DNA from: an uncultured Bacilli bacterium
GTDB taxonomy: Bacteria; Bacillota_I; Bacilli_A; RF39; UBA660
Reading direction: 5' to 3'
NCBI GenBank assembly: GCA_944329425.1
Contig: CALVIG010000001.1
Coordinates: 160,015 to 224,014 of the forward strand
DNA: 64,000 nucleotides
Part shown: in pieces, positions 56,239 to 64,000 of the stretch
Layout: the number at the start of each line of letters is the position of its first letter
How positions within the stretch are numbered: position 1 is the first letter of the stretch
Program-made: the position numbers and the translations under genes
The notes under the pieces: model-generated
Databases searched by the model: none
What the model saw: the letters and a program-made list of their open reading frames with translations, nothing else
What the model was told of the DNA's origin: nothing

Positions 56239-56890
56239 CTTTTAATTCCTCCCATTTTGGTAATAATTTAAAACATAATCTTTCTTTCGTTACCGGATGA
56301 TTAAACGCCAGTAAATAAGCATAAAGCCTTATTTGCTCATTATTTTCTTTACCATAAAGTTGATCACCGTATAAAGGATAACCTAAGGCTTTAAATTGAA
56401 GCCTTATTTGGTGGTGACGACCCGTTATTAAATTAACTTTAACAATCGTATTATTTTTATAATAACCGATTACCTCATAATTAAGTTTGGATAACTTACC
56501 ACCAGTAAAACCTTTATCCACAACCTTACTTATACCAGTTTTACTATCCTTATATAAATAATTTACTAATTCATCTTTTTCTTTTTTTAATATACCATCT
56601 AATACAGCAACGTAAGTTTTGTTAAACTCATGATTTTTTATTTGCTCATTTAACCTTTTAGCAGCCTTAGAAGTTCTTGCAAACACCATAACACCACCCA
56701 CTGGTCTATCTAGCCGGTGCACGAGCCCAATGTAAACGTTTCCAGGTTTATCATACTTTTCTTTAACATAACTTTTAACCATGGTAAGTAAATCCATATC
56801 TCCCGTTACATCACTTTGAGATAAAACGTTAGGCTTTTTTTCCACCACGATTAAATGGTTATCTTCATATAAAACATTTAATTTATTCAT
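56213..56890 (-). CDS. RluA-type pseudouridine synthase
   Basis: A 225-residue single-domain RluA enzyme without an S4 domain. The catalytic Asp lies in HRLDRPVGGVMVFARTSKA near residue 58; the later GRHHQIRLQFKALGYPLYGD is the RluA-family signature. It changes uridine to pseudouridine in rRNA or tRNA; the target base is not known. A second RluA protein is at 61526-62197. Confidence 0.9.
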   Translation of the reverse strand: MNKLNVLYEDNHLIVVEKKPNVLSQSDVTGDMDLLTMVKSYVKEKYDKPGNVYIGLVHRLDRPVGGVMVFARTSKAAKRLNEQIKNHEFNKTYVAVLDGILKKEKDELVNYLYKDSKTGISKVVDKGFTGGKLSKLNYEVIGYYKNNTIVKVNLITGRHHQIRLQFKALGYPLYGDQLYGKENNEQIRLYAYLLAFNHPVTKERLCFKLLPKWEELKDETIIHRL

Positions 56891-56921
56891 AATATATCAC
56901 CACTATATTTATTATAAATAT

Positions 56922-57203
56922 TTAATCTTCATACATAACGTCCATTAATGATAAATCTTCACCTAGTTCATCAACGTAGTTTTCACCTAATTTTTGTTTT
57001 AGTTTTTCAAATCTTTTTACAAATTCATCTTTACTCATTAAAAACAAATCCAAATATAATAAGAATAAATCTTTTGAATAATAAATACCGTTATCTAATA
57101 AATATTTATTAATACTAGCTACGTTATTTATATCTATTTTTTTTATTAGTTCATCATCAAAATTTTCTTTTAGTACTTTAATATCTAATTCATCTATATT
57201 CAT
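56922..57203 (-). CDS. Hypothetical 93-residue acidic protein
   Basis: I do not recognise the family. The protein is helical and acidic with Leu-rich stretches (DLFLLYLDLFLMSKDEFVKRF). It starts 12 bases after the stop of the 16-repeat protein, with AGGAGA 9 bases upstream, so the two are probably co-transcribed and may act together. It shares the helical Leu/Asp character of the N-terminal part of that protein. Confidence 0.55.
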   Translation of the reverse strand: MNIDELDIKVLKENFDDELIKKIDINNVASINKYLLDNGIYYSKDLFLLYLDLFLMSKDEFVKRFEKLKQKLGENYVDELGEDLSLMDVMYED

Positions 57204-57214
57204 ATACTTATCTC

Positions 57215-59437
57215 CTATTTTACCATTACTTTTTCCACGTAAGGATATTTAATCATTAATTCTTTTATATCTAAGTTATATTTCTTTTTTAATACGTTTG
57301 GTGCTTTACCAAAAATAGAATTCAATTTACAATCTTCGGTTATTAAAGGAATCTCATTATCAATAAGATAATTAATTAACGCGTAATTTTGACTAGGTGA
57401 TAATATTAAATAACTGGTTGTTAAGTATTCATCAATACCATATTCTTCTGCCATTTTAAATAATATAGGTAACTTTTTTAACATTGATTTACTTTTAGCT
57501 ACTATGATAGAGGTTAATAACCTTTTATATTTTTCTTCTTGCCAATATGGGAGATTTAATAACAAACGAATATCTTCTATGTTAGAATGTGCTAACACTT
57601 CTGAAGTAAATAGTTCAGGATGCTCCTTAAACTCTTTACTGTTTATTATTGCTTGAATCTTTTCTATGTTAGACTTCGCTAACACAGTTGAAGTGAATAG
57701 TTCAGGATGCTCCTTAAACTCTTTACTGTTTATTATCGCTTGAATCTTCTCTATGTTAGACTGCGCTAACACTTGTGAAGTAAACAACTCTGGATGTTCC
57801 TTATACTCTTTACTATCTATTATCGCTTGAATCTTCTCTATGTTAGACTGTGCTAACACAGTTGAAGTAAATAGTTCAGGATGTTCTTTATACTCTTTAC
57901 TGTTTATTATCGCTTGAATCTTCTCTATGTTAGACTGCGCTAACACAGTTGAAGTAAATAGTTCAGGATGCTCCTTAAACTCTTTACTGTTTATTATTGC
58001 TTGAATCTTTTCTATGTTAGACTGCGCTAACACTTGTGAAGTAAACAACTCTGGATGTTCTTCAAACTCTTTACTATCTATTATCGCTTGAATCTTTTCT
58101 ATGTTAGACTGTGCTAACGTTGTTGAAGTAAACAATTCTGGATGCTCCGTATACTCTTTACTGTTTATTATCTCTTGAATCTTTTCTATGTTAGAATGCG
58201 CTAACGTACTTGATGTAAACAACTCAGGATGGTCTTTAAACTCTTTACTGTTTATTATCTCTTGAATCTTTTCTATGTTAGAATACGCTAACACTTGTGA
58301 AGTAAACAACTCGGGATGCTTTTTATACTCCTTACTATTTATTACCTTTTGAATCTTTTCTATGTTAGACTGCGATAACGTTGTTGAAGTAAATAGCTCT
58401 GGATGCTCTTTAAACTCCTTACTATCTATTATTGCTTGAATCTTTTCTATGTTAGACTTTGCTAACGTTGTTGAGGTGAACAACTGAGGATGTTCTTTAT
58501 ACTCCTTACTATTTATTATCGCTTGAATCTTTTCTATGTTAGACTGCGCTAACACAGTTGAAGTAAATAGTTCAGGATGCTCCTTAAATTCATTACTGTT
58601 TATTATCGCTTGAATCTTTTCTATGTTAGACTTTGCTAACACTTGTGAAGTAAACAACTCGGGATGTTCTTCAAACTCTTTACTGCTTATTATCGCTTGA
58701 ATGTTTTCTATGTTAGATTCCGCTATCGTTGTTGAGGTGAATAGTTCGGGATGCTCTTTATACTCTTTACTGTTTATTATCGCTTGGACCTCTTCTATAT
58801 TAGAATAAGCTAACGTTGTTGAGGTGAATAGTTCGGGATGCTCTTTATATTCTTTACTGTTTATTATCGCTTGGACCTCTTCTATATTAGAATAAGCTAA
58901 CGTTGTTGAGGTGAATAGTTCGGGATGCTCTTTATATTCTTTACTATTTATTATTTTTTTAATATCATCAACGCTATTTCTTCCTATAGATATAGAAATA
59001 ATATCTTGTTTTTTAAAGTTAGGAATATTTAAATTTTCTATTCCTATTATTTTTTCTTTTGGTACCCTTAATATACTTGTAACTTTGTTAATAACTTTTG
59101 TTCCATAATTTCTTTCAACGTAATTATAAGTATCAATTAACTGCTTTGAATCCGTACTTAGTACGTGTAAGCATGACTCAACGCTAGAAAATTTTATATT
59201 CTTCTCTTTTAAAAACTTAACGTTATTTTTTATATCTCCAACGTTCATATACAAAATACTAGGACATTTTTCTATATAAGCTTTGTTAATTTTTAGTTCA
59301 TTTATTAAATAATTTAAAGTATCATAAATTTCCTTATACTCTCCATAAGTTAAAATATTATCATTAATATTTAAAACTTTTTCTACGTTCAACCCATATT
59401 TTTCCAATAACTTATTTAGCTCAAATTCTCCTATCAT
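57215..59437 (-). CDS. Sixteen-repeat solenoid protein, unknown function
   Basis: A 740-residue cytosolic-looking protein. About 175 N-terminal residues are helical (LNYLINELKINKAYIEKCPS, VKFLKEKNIKF). Then 16 tandem 29-residue units follow, each like SKEFKEHPELFTSTVLAQSN plus IEKIQAIIN, with small changes at a few positions (Y/F, T/Q/E, K/Q/H). The final 120 residues are non-repetitive. Two helices per unit would form a solenoid. The DNA repeats are 87 bp and nearly the same. Operon neighbours: an RlmI-like methyltransferase 22 bases upstream and a 93-residue protein downstream. Family not recognised. Confidence 0.7.
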   Translation of the reverse strand: MIGEFELNKLLEKYGLNVEKVLNINDNILTYGEYKEIYDTLNYLINELKINKAYIEKCPSILYMNVGDIKNNVKFLKEKNIKFSSVESCLHVLSTDSKQLIDTYNYVERNYGTKVINKVTSILRVPKEKIIGIENLNIPNFKKQDIISISIGRNSVDDIKKIINSKEYKEHPELFTSTTLAYSNIEEVQAIINSKEYKEHPELFTSTTLAYSNIEEVQAIINSKEYKEHPELFTSTTIAESNIENIQAIISSKEFEEHPELFTSQVLAKSNIEKIQAIINSNEFKEHPELFTSTVLAQSNIEKIQAIINSKEYKEHPQLFTSTTLAKSNIEKIQAIIDSKEFKEHPELFTSTTLSQSNIEKIQKVINSKEYKKHPELFTSQVLAYSNIEKIQEIINSKEFKDHPELFTSSTLAHSNIEKIQEIINSKEYTEHPELFTSTTLAQSNIEKIQAIIDSKEFEEHPELFTSQVLAQSNIEKIQAIINSKEFKEHPELFTSTVLAQSNIEKIQAIINSKEYKEHPELFTSTVLAQSNIEKIQAIIDSKEYKEHPELFTSQVLAQSNIEKIQAIINSKEFKEHPELFTSTVLAKSNIEKIQAIINSKEFKEHPELFTSEVLAHSNIEDIRLLLNLPYWQEEKYKRLLTSIIVAKSKSMLKKLPILFKMAEEYGIDEYLTTSYLILSPSQNYALINYLIDNEIPLITEDCKLNSIFGKAPNVLKKKYNLDIKELMIKYPYVEKVMVK
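57568..58960 (-). repeat. Sixteen tandem 87-bp in-frame repeats
   Basis: Unit spacing measured between neighbouring GTTAGA marks is 87 bp (for example 57581 to 57668). Units differ mostly at a few codons and some blocks of two or three units are almost identical, indicating recent duplication or gene conversion. Confidence 0.9.
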
Positions 59438-59458
59438 GCTTATCTCTCCATTTTTAGT

Positions 59459-60325
59459 TTACTTATTTTCCCATTTTCCATATATACCGCAAGGTAATAC
59501 TAAATTGCTATCAGTCATAGGAAGTCCTATCTCCCCGCTAGTTATTTTACCACTAACTTTTTTGTTAACCGTTAATAACAAAACGTTTTCTAACACTTTA
59601 GGTGATAAACCTGTTGTATAAGAATTAATTAAAAAGAATAAAGGATTATCACTTAATACCTGAACGCACAATTCAACTAATTCATACAAGCTTTCTTCTA
59701 TGTTCCAAACCTCACCATTAGCGCCTCTTCCAAATGAAGGTGGATCCATTACGATGGCATCATACTTATTGCCTCGCCTTATTTCTCTTTTAACAAACTT
59801 AATTACGTCATCTACGATAAACCTAACGTACCTATCGGTTAAATTAGATGATGCAATGTTTTCTTTAGCCCAAGCAATCATGCCCTTAGATGAATCAACG
59901 TGAACAACGTCAGCCCCGGCATAAGCGCAGGCAACCGTTGCACCACCAGTGTACGCAAATAAATTAAGCACTTTTATTTTACGATTACTTTTCTTTATTT
60001 TATCGATCATGTAATCCCAGTTAACCGCTTGTTCTGGAAATAAACCAGTGTGCTTAAAACCCATTTGCTTTATGTTAAAAGTTAGGTCTTTGTACTTTAT
60101 TTGCCAATTTTCAGGAACGCTGTTTACGTTTTCCCAGTGTCCCCCACCTTTATTGCTACGGATGTATTTGGCATCTAAGTTTTTCCATTTTTCTTTAAAA
60201 GTTTTTTCTTTCCATATTATCTGTGGATCAGGTCTACTTAATACGTACTTTCCCCAACGCTCTAGTTTCATCCCAGAAGCCATATCAAGTAACTCATAAT
60301 CTTTCCATTCATTTGCTAATTTCAA
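59459..60325 (-). CDS. Class I SAM-dependent rRNA methyltransferase, RlmI-like
   Basis: About 288 residues. SAM-binding motif I VLNLFAYTGGATVACAYAGA near residue 128 with VDSSKGMIAWAKEN, and the DPPSFGRG motif IV near 200, the layout of RlmI/RlmK-type RNA methyltransferases that modify 23S rRNA. The PUA domain found in full RlmI is not visible at the N-terminus. A TTG start at 60325 is favoured because GAGGTGG lies 5 bases upstream. The gene precedes the repeat protein by 22 bases. Confidence 0.88.
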   Translation of the reverse strand: MKLANEWKDYELLDMASGMKLERWGKYVLSRPDPQIIWKEKTFKEKWKNLDAKYIRSNKGGGHWENVNSVPENWQIKYKDLTFNIKQMGFKHTGLFPEQAVNWDYMIDKIKKSNRKIKVLNLFAYTGGATVACAYAGADVVHVDSSKGMIAWAKENIASSNLTDRYVRFIVDDVIKFVKREIRRGNKYDAIVMDPPSFGRGANGEVWNIEESLYELVELCVQVLSDNPLFFLINSYTTGLSPKVLENVLLLTVNKKVSGKITSGEIGLPMTDSNLVLPCGIYGKWENK

Positions 60326-60412
60326 GATAACCACCTCTTTAATAATTTTATCATTAATGTAATTAATTTAAAAGAACTATGTATTTTTTTGTAAACTATT
60401 TTCATTATTAAA

Positions 60413-60440
60413 AAAATTAGAATGTCATCATTCTAATTTT
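60413..60440 (-). terminator. Terminator of the GDPD gene
   Basis: AAATTAGAATG and CATTCTAATTT pair over 11 bp with a 4-base loop and T-run on the minus strand. Confidence 0.75.
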
Positions 60441-61159
60441 TCGATGTTCTCACAAATCAAGTTATCACAGTAGCGTTTCCCTTTCGTATAATCCGCTTTG
60501 TTTCTAACCGTCCAGCCTAAAACAAGCTTACTTTTTCTTTTGTTTTGGACGTAAGAGCTTGGAAGTGCGTTTATGTCATAAGAAATGAAATCAGTTCTTA
60601 AAATAATGTCCATTAACAAGGTTTTTCCAATCCACTTTCTTAAGTTACTTATGTTTCGTTTATTAAAATCACTAGATAATAACCCTACGACGTATTTCTT
60701 TTTATGTTTTCTAAACCAGTTTATTGAAAAAAAGTTAAAACTTTGAATTGCAAAAGAACCATTATAATCATCTAATAGTTTGGATAATTCCCGTTCTAAA
60801 TTACCATTAAAATTAATTGTTTTAGTCTCTATTAGCAATCCTACCTTACCATTTACTAAGTTAAGTACGCTAGATAAAAGGGGAATTTTATGCTTGGTAT
60901 TAAACAAGTTATACTTTAATAGTTCATCATAAGTGCAGCTTTCTATTACCTTATTAACACCACAAGCCCTTTTTAAATTATAATCATGAAATACCACTAT
61001 TTTGTTATCACGGGTTAAATGAACGTCTAATTCTATTACGTAGTTATTTCTAATCGCCCTTTTAAAAGCTGCTAAAGAGTTTTCGGGAATTCCTTCCTTT
61101 AGGTTATGAAACCCTCGGTGCGCAATTAGGTTACCTTTTAAAAAATCTAAGTTTTTCAT
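60428..61159 (-). CDS. Glycerophosphodiester phosphodiesterase
   Basis: A 243-residue GDPD enzyme. The signature AHRGFHNLKEGIPENSLAAF at the N-terminus holds the catalytic His and metal-binding Glu, followed by IELDVHLTRDNKIVVFHD with the second His. It releases glycerol-3-phosphate from phospholipid head groups; no signal peptide is seen, so it works in the cytoplasm. It lies 13 bases after the ArsC-like gene, in one probable operon with it and the RluA gene. Confidence 0.92.
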   Translation of the reverse strand: MKNLDFLKGNLIAHRGFHNLKEGIPENSLAAFKRAIRNNYVIELDVHLTRDNKIVVFHDYNLKRACGVNKVIESCTYDELLKYNLFNTKHKIPLLSSVLNLVNGKVGLLIETKTINFNGNLERELSKLLDDYNGSFAIQSFNFFSINWFRKHKKKYVVGLLSSDFNKRNISNLRKWIGKTLLMDIILRTDFISYDINALPSSYVQNKRKSKLVLGWTVRNKADYTKGKRYCDNLICENIEKLE

Positions 61160-61172
61160 GTTATCACCATTA

Positions 61173-61526
61173 TTATTTTATTAAATCATCCCATTCTTTT
61201 TGATTAAAACCTACCAAAACCTTATCTTTTAAAACGAGTATTGGCCTTTTTACGAGCATCCCGTTAGTTGATAAAACGCTTAGTTTTTCTTCGTAGCTCA
61301 TTAAAGGTAACTTGTCTTTTAATTTTAGTTCTTTATAAACTAACCCACTGGTATTAAAAAACGCTTTTACGTCCTTACTAGATAATTTAATAAATTTATC
61401 TAGTTCTTCTTTAGATGGATTATCTTCTTTAATATCCCTTTTTATAAAATCAATTTTATTATCCGTTAAAAACTTCTGTGCTTTCTTGCAAGTAGAACAC
61501 TTTTCATAACAAATAAACGTATTCAT
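61173..61526 (-). CDS. ArsC/Spx family protein
   Basis: A 117-residue thioredoxin-like ArsC-superfamily protein. N-terminal CYEKCSTCKKAQKFL holds a CxxC-type pair, then DIKEDNPSKEELDKF, KAFFNTSG and the conserved NGMLVKRPIL. This pattern suits the YffB/MgsR/Spx group; arsenate reductase proper or a regulator cannot be told apart by eye. Start and upstream stop share a base (TAATG), so it is translationally coupled to the RluA gene. Confidence 0.88.
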   Translation of the reverse strand: MNTFICYEKCSTCKKAQKFLTDNKIDFIKRDIKEDNPSKEELDKFIKLSSKDVKAFFNTSGLVYKELKLKDKLPLMSYEEKLSVLSTNGMLVKRPILVLKDKVLVGFNQKEWDDLIK

Positions 61527-62197
61527 TATTTTACCTCCTTAAACATGTCTTCAAATAACTTTGGTGTTTTACTTATAAACTCCATTTTCTTTTTACTTTT
61601 TGGATTAATTATAACTAGTTTATAAGCATGAAGCATTAACCGGTTAGTAAAGCTTCGTTTATTACCATATTTTTTATCACCCACTATCGGATGGTTAATG
61701 TCCTTCATGTGAACCCTTATTTGGTTTTTTCTTCCGGTTTTAATTTCAATATCTAACAGAGAATAACGTTTATTTTCTTTTATAACCGAGTAATTAGTTA
61801 TGGCAAGTTTCCCGTTTTTTTTATCATTACTTGAATACACCAAAAGTGTTTTGGTTTCTTTAAGGTATGATGTTACCTTTCCTTTTTTTGTTTCTAAAAC
61901 ACCGTTTACAACCGCTATATAGCATCTTTCTTTAACCAAGTTATCCCAGTTATTTTGGTATAAGTACTTGGTTTCTTTATCCTTAGCAAACATAACGATA
62001 CCAGAAGTATCCTTATCAAGTCTGTGGATTATAAATACCTTAGCTTTAGGATTACTTTTCTTTAAATAACTTGAAACTTCATGGTATAACGTTCTTTCTT
62101 TTTCGTTCACGCTTGAAACCGTTAATAATCCAGATGGTTTATTAACCACTATTATCTTTTTATCTTCATATATTATGTCTAGTTTTTTCTTTTTCAT
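61526..62197 (-). CDS. RluA-type pseudouridine synthase
   Basis: About 223 residues. The catalytic segment HRLDKDTSGIVMFAKDKET is near residue 58 and GRKNQIRVHMKDINHPIVGD near 160, both typical for the RluA family. The start at 62197 follows AAGGTGAG by 4 to 7 bases; the longer frame has no binding site. It differs clearly from the synthase at 56213-56890, so the two likely modify different sites. Confidence 0.9.
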   Translation of the reverse strand: MKKKKLDIIYEDKKIIVVNKPSGLLTVSSVNEKERTLYHEVSSYLKKSNPKAKVFIIHRLDKDTSGIVMFAKDKETKYLYQNNWDNLVKERCYIAVVNGVLETKKGKVTSYLKETKTLLVYSSNDKKNGKLAITNYSVIKENKRYSLLDIEIKTGRKNQIRVHMKDINHPIVGDKKYGNKRSFTNRLMLHAYKLVIINPKSKKKMEFISKTPKLFEDMFKEVK

Positions 62198-62228
62198 ATA
62201 ACTCACCTTGATAATTATACCATAATAA

Positions 62229-62252
62229 AAAAGCACTTAAAATAGTGCTTTT
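62229..62252 (-). terminator. Terminator of the rubrerythrin operon
   Basis: AAAAGCACTT and AGTGCTTTT arms with a 5- to 6-base loop and T-run on the minus strand, just after the rubrerythrin stop. Confidence 0.8.
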
Positions 62253-62256
62253 CTTA

Positions 62257-62796
62257 TTAGTAGTTCTTGCTTCTTAATTCGAAGTAGCTTTGTGGATGAG
62301 AACATACTGGACATACTTTAGGAGCTTCTTCTCCTTCGTAAACGTATCCGCAGTTACGGCAAATCCATACGGTTTTTTCTCCTTTTTTAAATACCATGTC
62401 ATCGTTTACGTTACCAAGTAAAGTCATGTATCTTTCTTCGTGTTCTTTTTCTATTTTTGCAACTTCTTCAAACAAGAATGCTATGTGGTCAAACCCTTCT
62501 TCTTTAGCTTCCTTAGCAAAAGTAGCGTACATGTCGGTCCATTCATAGTTTTCACCTTCTGCTGCTGCTTTTAAGTTATCTTTAGTAGTTCCTACTTCAC
62601 CACCATTAAGTAGCTTAAACCAAATCTTAGCATGCTCTTTTTCGTTATTTGCTGTATCAGTAAATATTTGAGCGATTTGTTCATAACCTTCCTTTTTTGC
62701 TTTACTAGCGAAATAAGTATACTTATTTCTAGCTTGGCTTTCTCCTGCAAAGGCAGTCATTAAGTTTGCTTCTGTTTTTGATCCTTTTAGTTCCAT
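62257..62796 (-). CDS. rbr: Rubrerythrin
   Basis: A 179-residue oxidative-stress protein. The N-terminal ferritin-like di-iron domain has [24 protein letters not shown] and [10 protein letters not shown] with the metal-binding Glu/His. The C-terminal rubredoxin domain has [12 protein letters not shown] and [11 protein letters not shown] with all four Cys. It reduces hydrogen peroxide in anaerobes. It starts 2 bases after the Fur-family gene, forming a two-gene operon under the 63197-63217 operator. Confidence 0.97.
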   Translation of the reverse strand: MELKGSKTEANLMTAFAGESQARNKYTYFASKAKKEGYEQIAQIFTDTANNEKEHAKIWFKLLNGGEVGTTKDNLKAAAEGENYEWTDMYATFAKEAKEEGFDHIAFLFEEVAKIEKEHEERYMTLLGNVNDDMVFKKGEKTVWICRNCGYVYEGEEAPKVCPVCSHPQSYFELRSKNY

Positions 62797-62798
62797 TG

Positions 62799-63185
62799 TT
62801 ATTCCTCCTTCTTATTAATGCAACTTTTACATATTCCATTTATATTAAAATTACAATCAGTAATTTTAAAACCTGTTTGTCGTTCTAAATTTTCTAACTC
62901 TTTTTCATCTAATTTTAAGTTTATGTCCACAACCTTACCACATTTTACACAGTAAATATGGTTATGACTCATAACGCTTTTATCAAAAACATCATTACCA
63001 TTTTTTAATTTTATTTTCTTTATAAAACCATTTTTTTCTAAATCATTAAGGTTTCGGTAAACGGTTCCCAAACTAATGTTAGGTATTGTTTTTTTAACCA
63101 TTTCATAAACCCCGTTTGCGTCTAAGTGATCTTGTGACGCTTTAATGGTTTTCAATATTTCTTCCCTTTGTTTAGAATACCTCAT
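62799..63185 (-). CDS. Fur-family regulator, PerR-like
   Basis: A 128-residue metal-dependent repressor. The winged-helix part has [17 protein letters not shown], and the metal regions [15 protein letters not shown] and CKSC show the two CxxC pairs that hold structural zinc. The neighbour, rubrerythrin, and the operator over the promoter argue for a peroxide-sensing PerR role; an iron-sensing Fur cannot be excluded by sequence alone. AGGAG lies before the ATG, next to the operator. Confidence 0.92.
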   Translation of the reverse strand: MRYSKQREEILKTIKASQDHLDANGVYEMVKKTIPNISLGTVYRNLNDLEKNGFIKKIKLKNGNDVFDKSVMSHNHIYCVKCGKVVDINLKLDEKELENLERQTGFKITDCNFNINGICKSCINKKEE

Positions 63186-63196
63186 GATTAACTCCT

Positions 63197-63247
63197 AAAT
63201 AGTAATGATTACTATTTAATTATAGTTTATAAACAATTTTAAGTCAA
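63197..63247 (-). promoter_or_regulatory. Fur/PerR operator and promoter
   Basis: TTGACT (63242-63247), 17-bp spacer and TATAAT (63219-63224) on the minus strand. Directly downstream, between -10 and RBS, lies a perfect 10-1-10 palindrome (63197-63217, half-site AAATAGTAAT) of the Fur/PerR box type. This fits autorepression of the regulator-rubrerythrin operon. Confidence 0.88.
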
Positions 63248-63248
63248 G

Positions 63249-64000
63249 TTATTTTGCTTTCTTTTTTTCGATTCTTTCGTTTACGTACTCCCTAAATAGC
63301 GCATAAATGATTGATGATAATGGGATGCTTATTATTACTCCGATAAAGCCGAAAACGCTTCCACCAATTAAGGCTGCAAGTAAAGCCAATAAAGCTGGCA
63401 AGCCAACTGATTTACCCACTATTTTAGGATAAGTAAAGTTTTCATCTAGTTGTTGTAACGCGAAGAATATTATAACGTACCATAATGACATGATTGGGTT
63501 TGTTACCGCGATCAATAAAACACCAACCGCAAGGGCGATAAACGCTCCTATGTATGGTATTAACGCCGTTATCGCAAATAAAACGGCAATTATAAGAGCA
63601 TAAGGTATGTGCAATAAGCTCATTATGATAAATAATAACGTTGCTATAAGTATCGCGTCTAAACACTGACCGGTTATAAAGTTAGTAAAGGTGGTGTTAC
63701 TTAGCTTAACTACCTTTATTACGTTATTTCTTACGTCATCACTTACGAACGCGGTCATTAGTTTATTACACTGTCTTGCTAGGTTTTCTTTGTCTAATAA
63801 AATGTATATTGATAGAATAAAACCAATGAAGAAAATAATTATTCTTGATATTAAGCTTGATAAGAATCCTATTATAACGGTAACGAAACTTCCCGCTGAA
63901 TTAATTGAAGTTTCAATAAGACTCTTGGTATCTATCTCTTTAATATATTGTTCTAAACTTGGATATAAATCACTTAATTTATTTGCTATATCATTAACCC
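63249..64000 (-). CDS. AI-2E family transporter, partial at window edge
   Basis: The frame is open from 63249 to the window end; an internal ATG at 63758 is not the true start, since the upstream codons (IIIFFIGFILSIYILLDKEN and more) belong to the same protein. It has several membrane spans and the family segments NFITGQCLDAILIATLLF, YIGAFIALAVGVLL and the basic C-terminus. AI-2E family members are eight-span proteins that export AI-2 or act as ion antiporters; which applies here is unknown. Confidence 0.9.
   Translation of the reverse strand, partial: VNDIANKLSDLYPSLEQYIKEIDTKSLIETSINSAGSFVTVIIGFLSSLISRIIIFFIGFILSIYILLDKENLARQCNKLMTAFVSDDVRNNVIKVVKLSNTTFTNFITGQCLDAILIATLLFIIMSLLHIPYALIIAVLFAITALIPYIGAFIALAVGVLLIAVTNPIMSLWYVIIFFALQQLDENFTYPKIVGKSVGLPALLALLAALIGGSVFGFIGVIISIPLSSIIYALFREYVNERIEKKKAK

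Noticed and set aside
57568-58960. Regular 87-bp repeats that could suggest a CRISPR array
   Set aside because: Units are directly adjacent without unique spacers, stay in one open reading frame and encode a regular protein repeat.
63442-63666. Minus-strand frame inside the AI-2E transporter gene
   Set aside because: It overlaps the conserved transporter frame completely in another phase.

Overview
This window is a low-GC (roughly 30 percent by eye) bacterial chromosome segment. Gene content points to an anaerobic or microaerophilic, endospore-forming Bacillota, probably an uncultured Bacilli/Erysipelotrichia-type gut lineage. The evidence is an SspI-type spore protein, SpoVS, a pheST T-box leader, a SAM-I riboswitch, a rubrerythrin plus Fur/PerR-family operon, AddAB and pyruvate phosphate dikinase. 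TAA, TAG and TGA all act as stops and Trp is TGG, so the code is standard table 11. Taxonomy is inference only.

Region 1 (1 to about 7.0 kb) is an accessory island. It holds a TnpX-type large serine recombinase, TnpV, a MobC/ribbon-helix-helix-like relaxosome protein, an ABC exporter, an HD-domain protein and a broken ASCH-domain gene. Its intergenic regions are unusually structured. A 34-bp element plus promoter occurs twice (108-174 and 5190-5253), each followed by a short leader ending in an intrinsic terminator. A hairpin-plus-palindrome element also occurs twice (about 2958-3012 and 5464-5515), one copy directly upstream of the mobC-like gene. No relaxase is visible, so this looks like a partial mobilizable element.

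Region 2 (7.1-25 kb): metK behind a SAM-I riboswitch, then a long minus-strand series: PncC/CinA-C, MBL-fold hydrolase, pyrophosphatase, a PadR/HAAS-domain pair, a DHH-DHHA1 phosphodiesterase, Tex, DUF362, four tRNAs (Lys, Val, Leu and a CAT anticodon tRNA), polA-mutM, a nucleotidyltransferase, a membrane protein with a repetitive tail, and plus-strand sspI.

Region 3 (25-46 kb): translation and replication core. It holds pheST with its T-box; rpsB-tsf-lipoprotein-frr, where pyrH is missing and a thioredoxin-fold lipoprotein sits in its place; priA; a cysteine-rich surface protein; and a tight addB-addA-glyA-folD-smr operon. Ribosomal protein S2 carries a C-terminal extension of about 110 residues ending in a Rho-N/SAP-like motif.

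Region 4 (46-55 kb): three TasA/camelysin-like paralogs around ppdK, one with an A10 tract that puts it out of frame; a Fic toxin with a VbhA-like antitoxin; a Xer recombinase; and a two-gene unknown operon with a palindrome over its promoter.

Region 5 (55-64 kb): GtrA, SpoVS, a HAD phosphatase, two RluA-type pseudouridine synthases, a 740-residue protein with sixteen 29-residue repeats, an RlmI-like methyltransferase, GDPD, an ArsC/Spx-like protein, the Fur-rubrerythrin operon with a 10-1-10 operator, and a partial AI-2E family transporter that runs off the window end.
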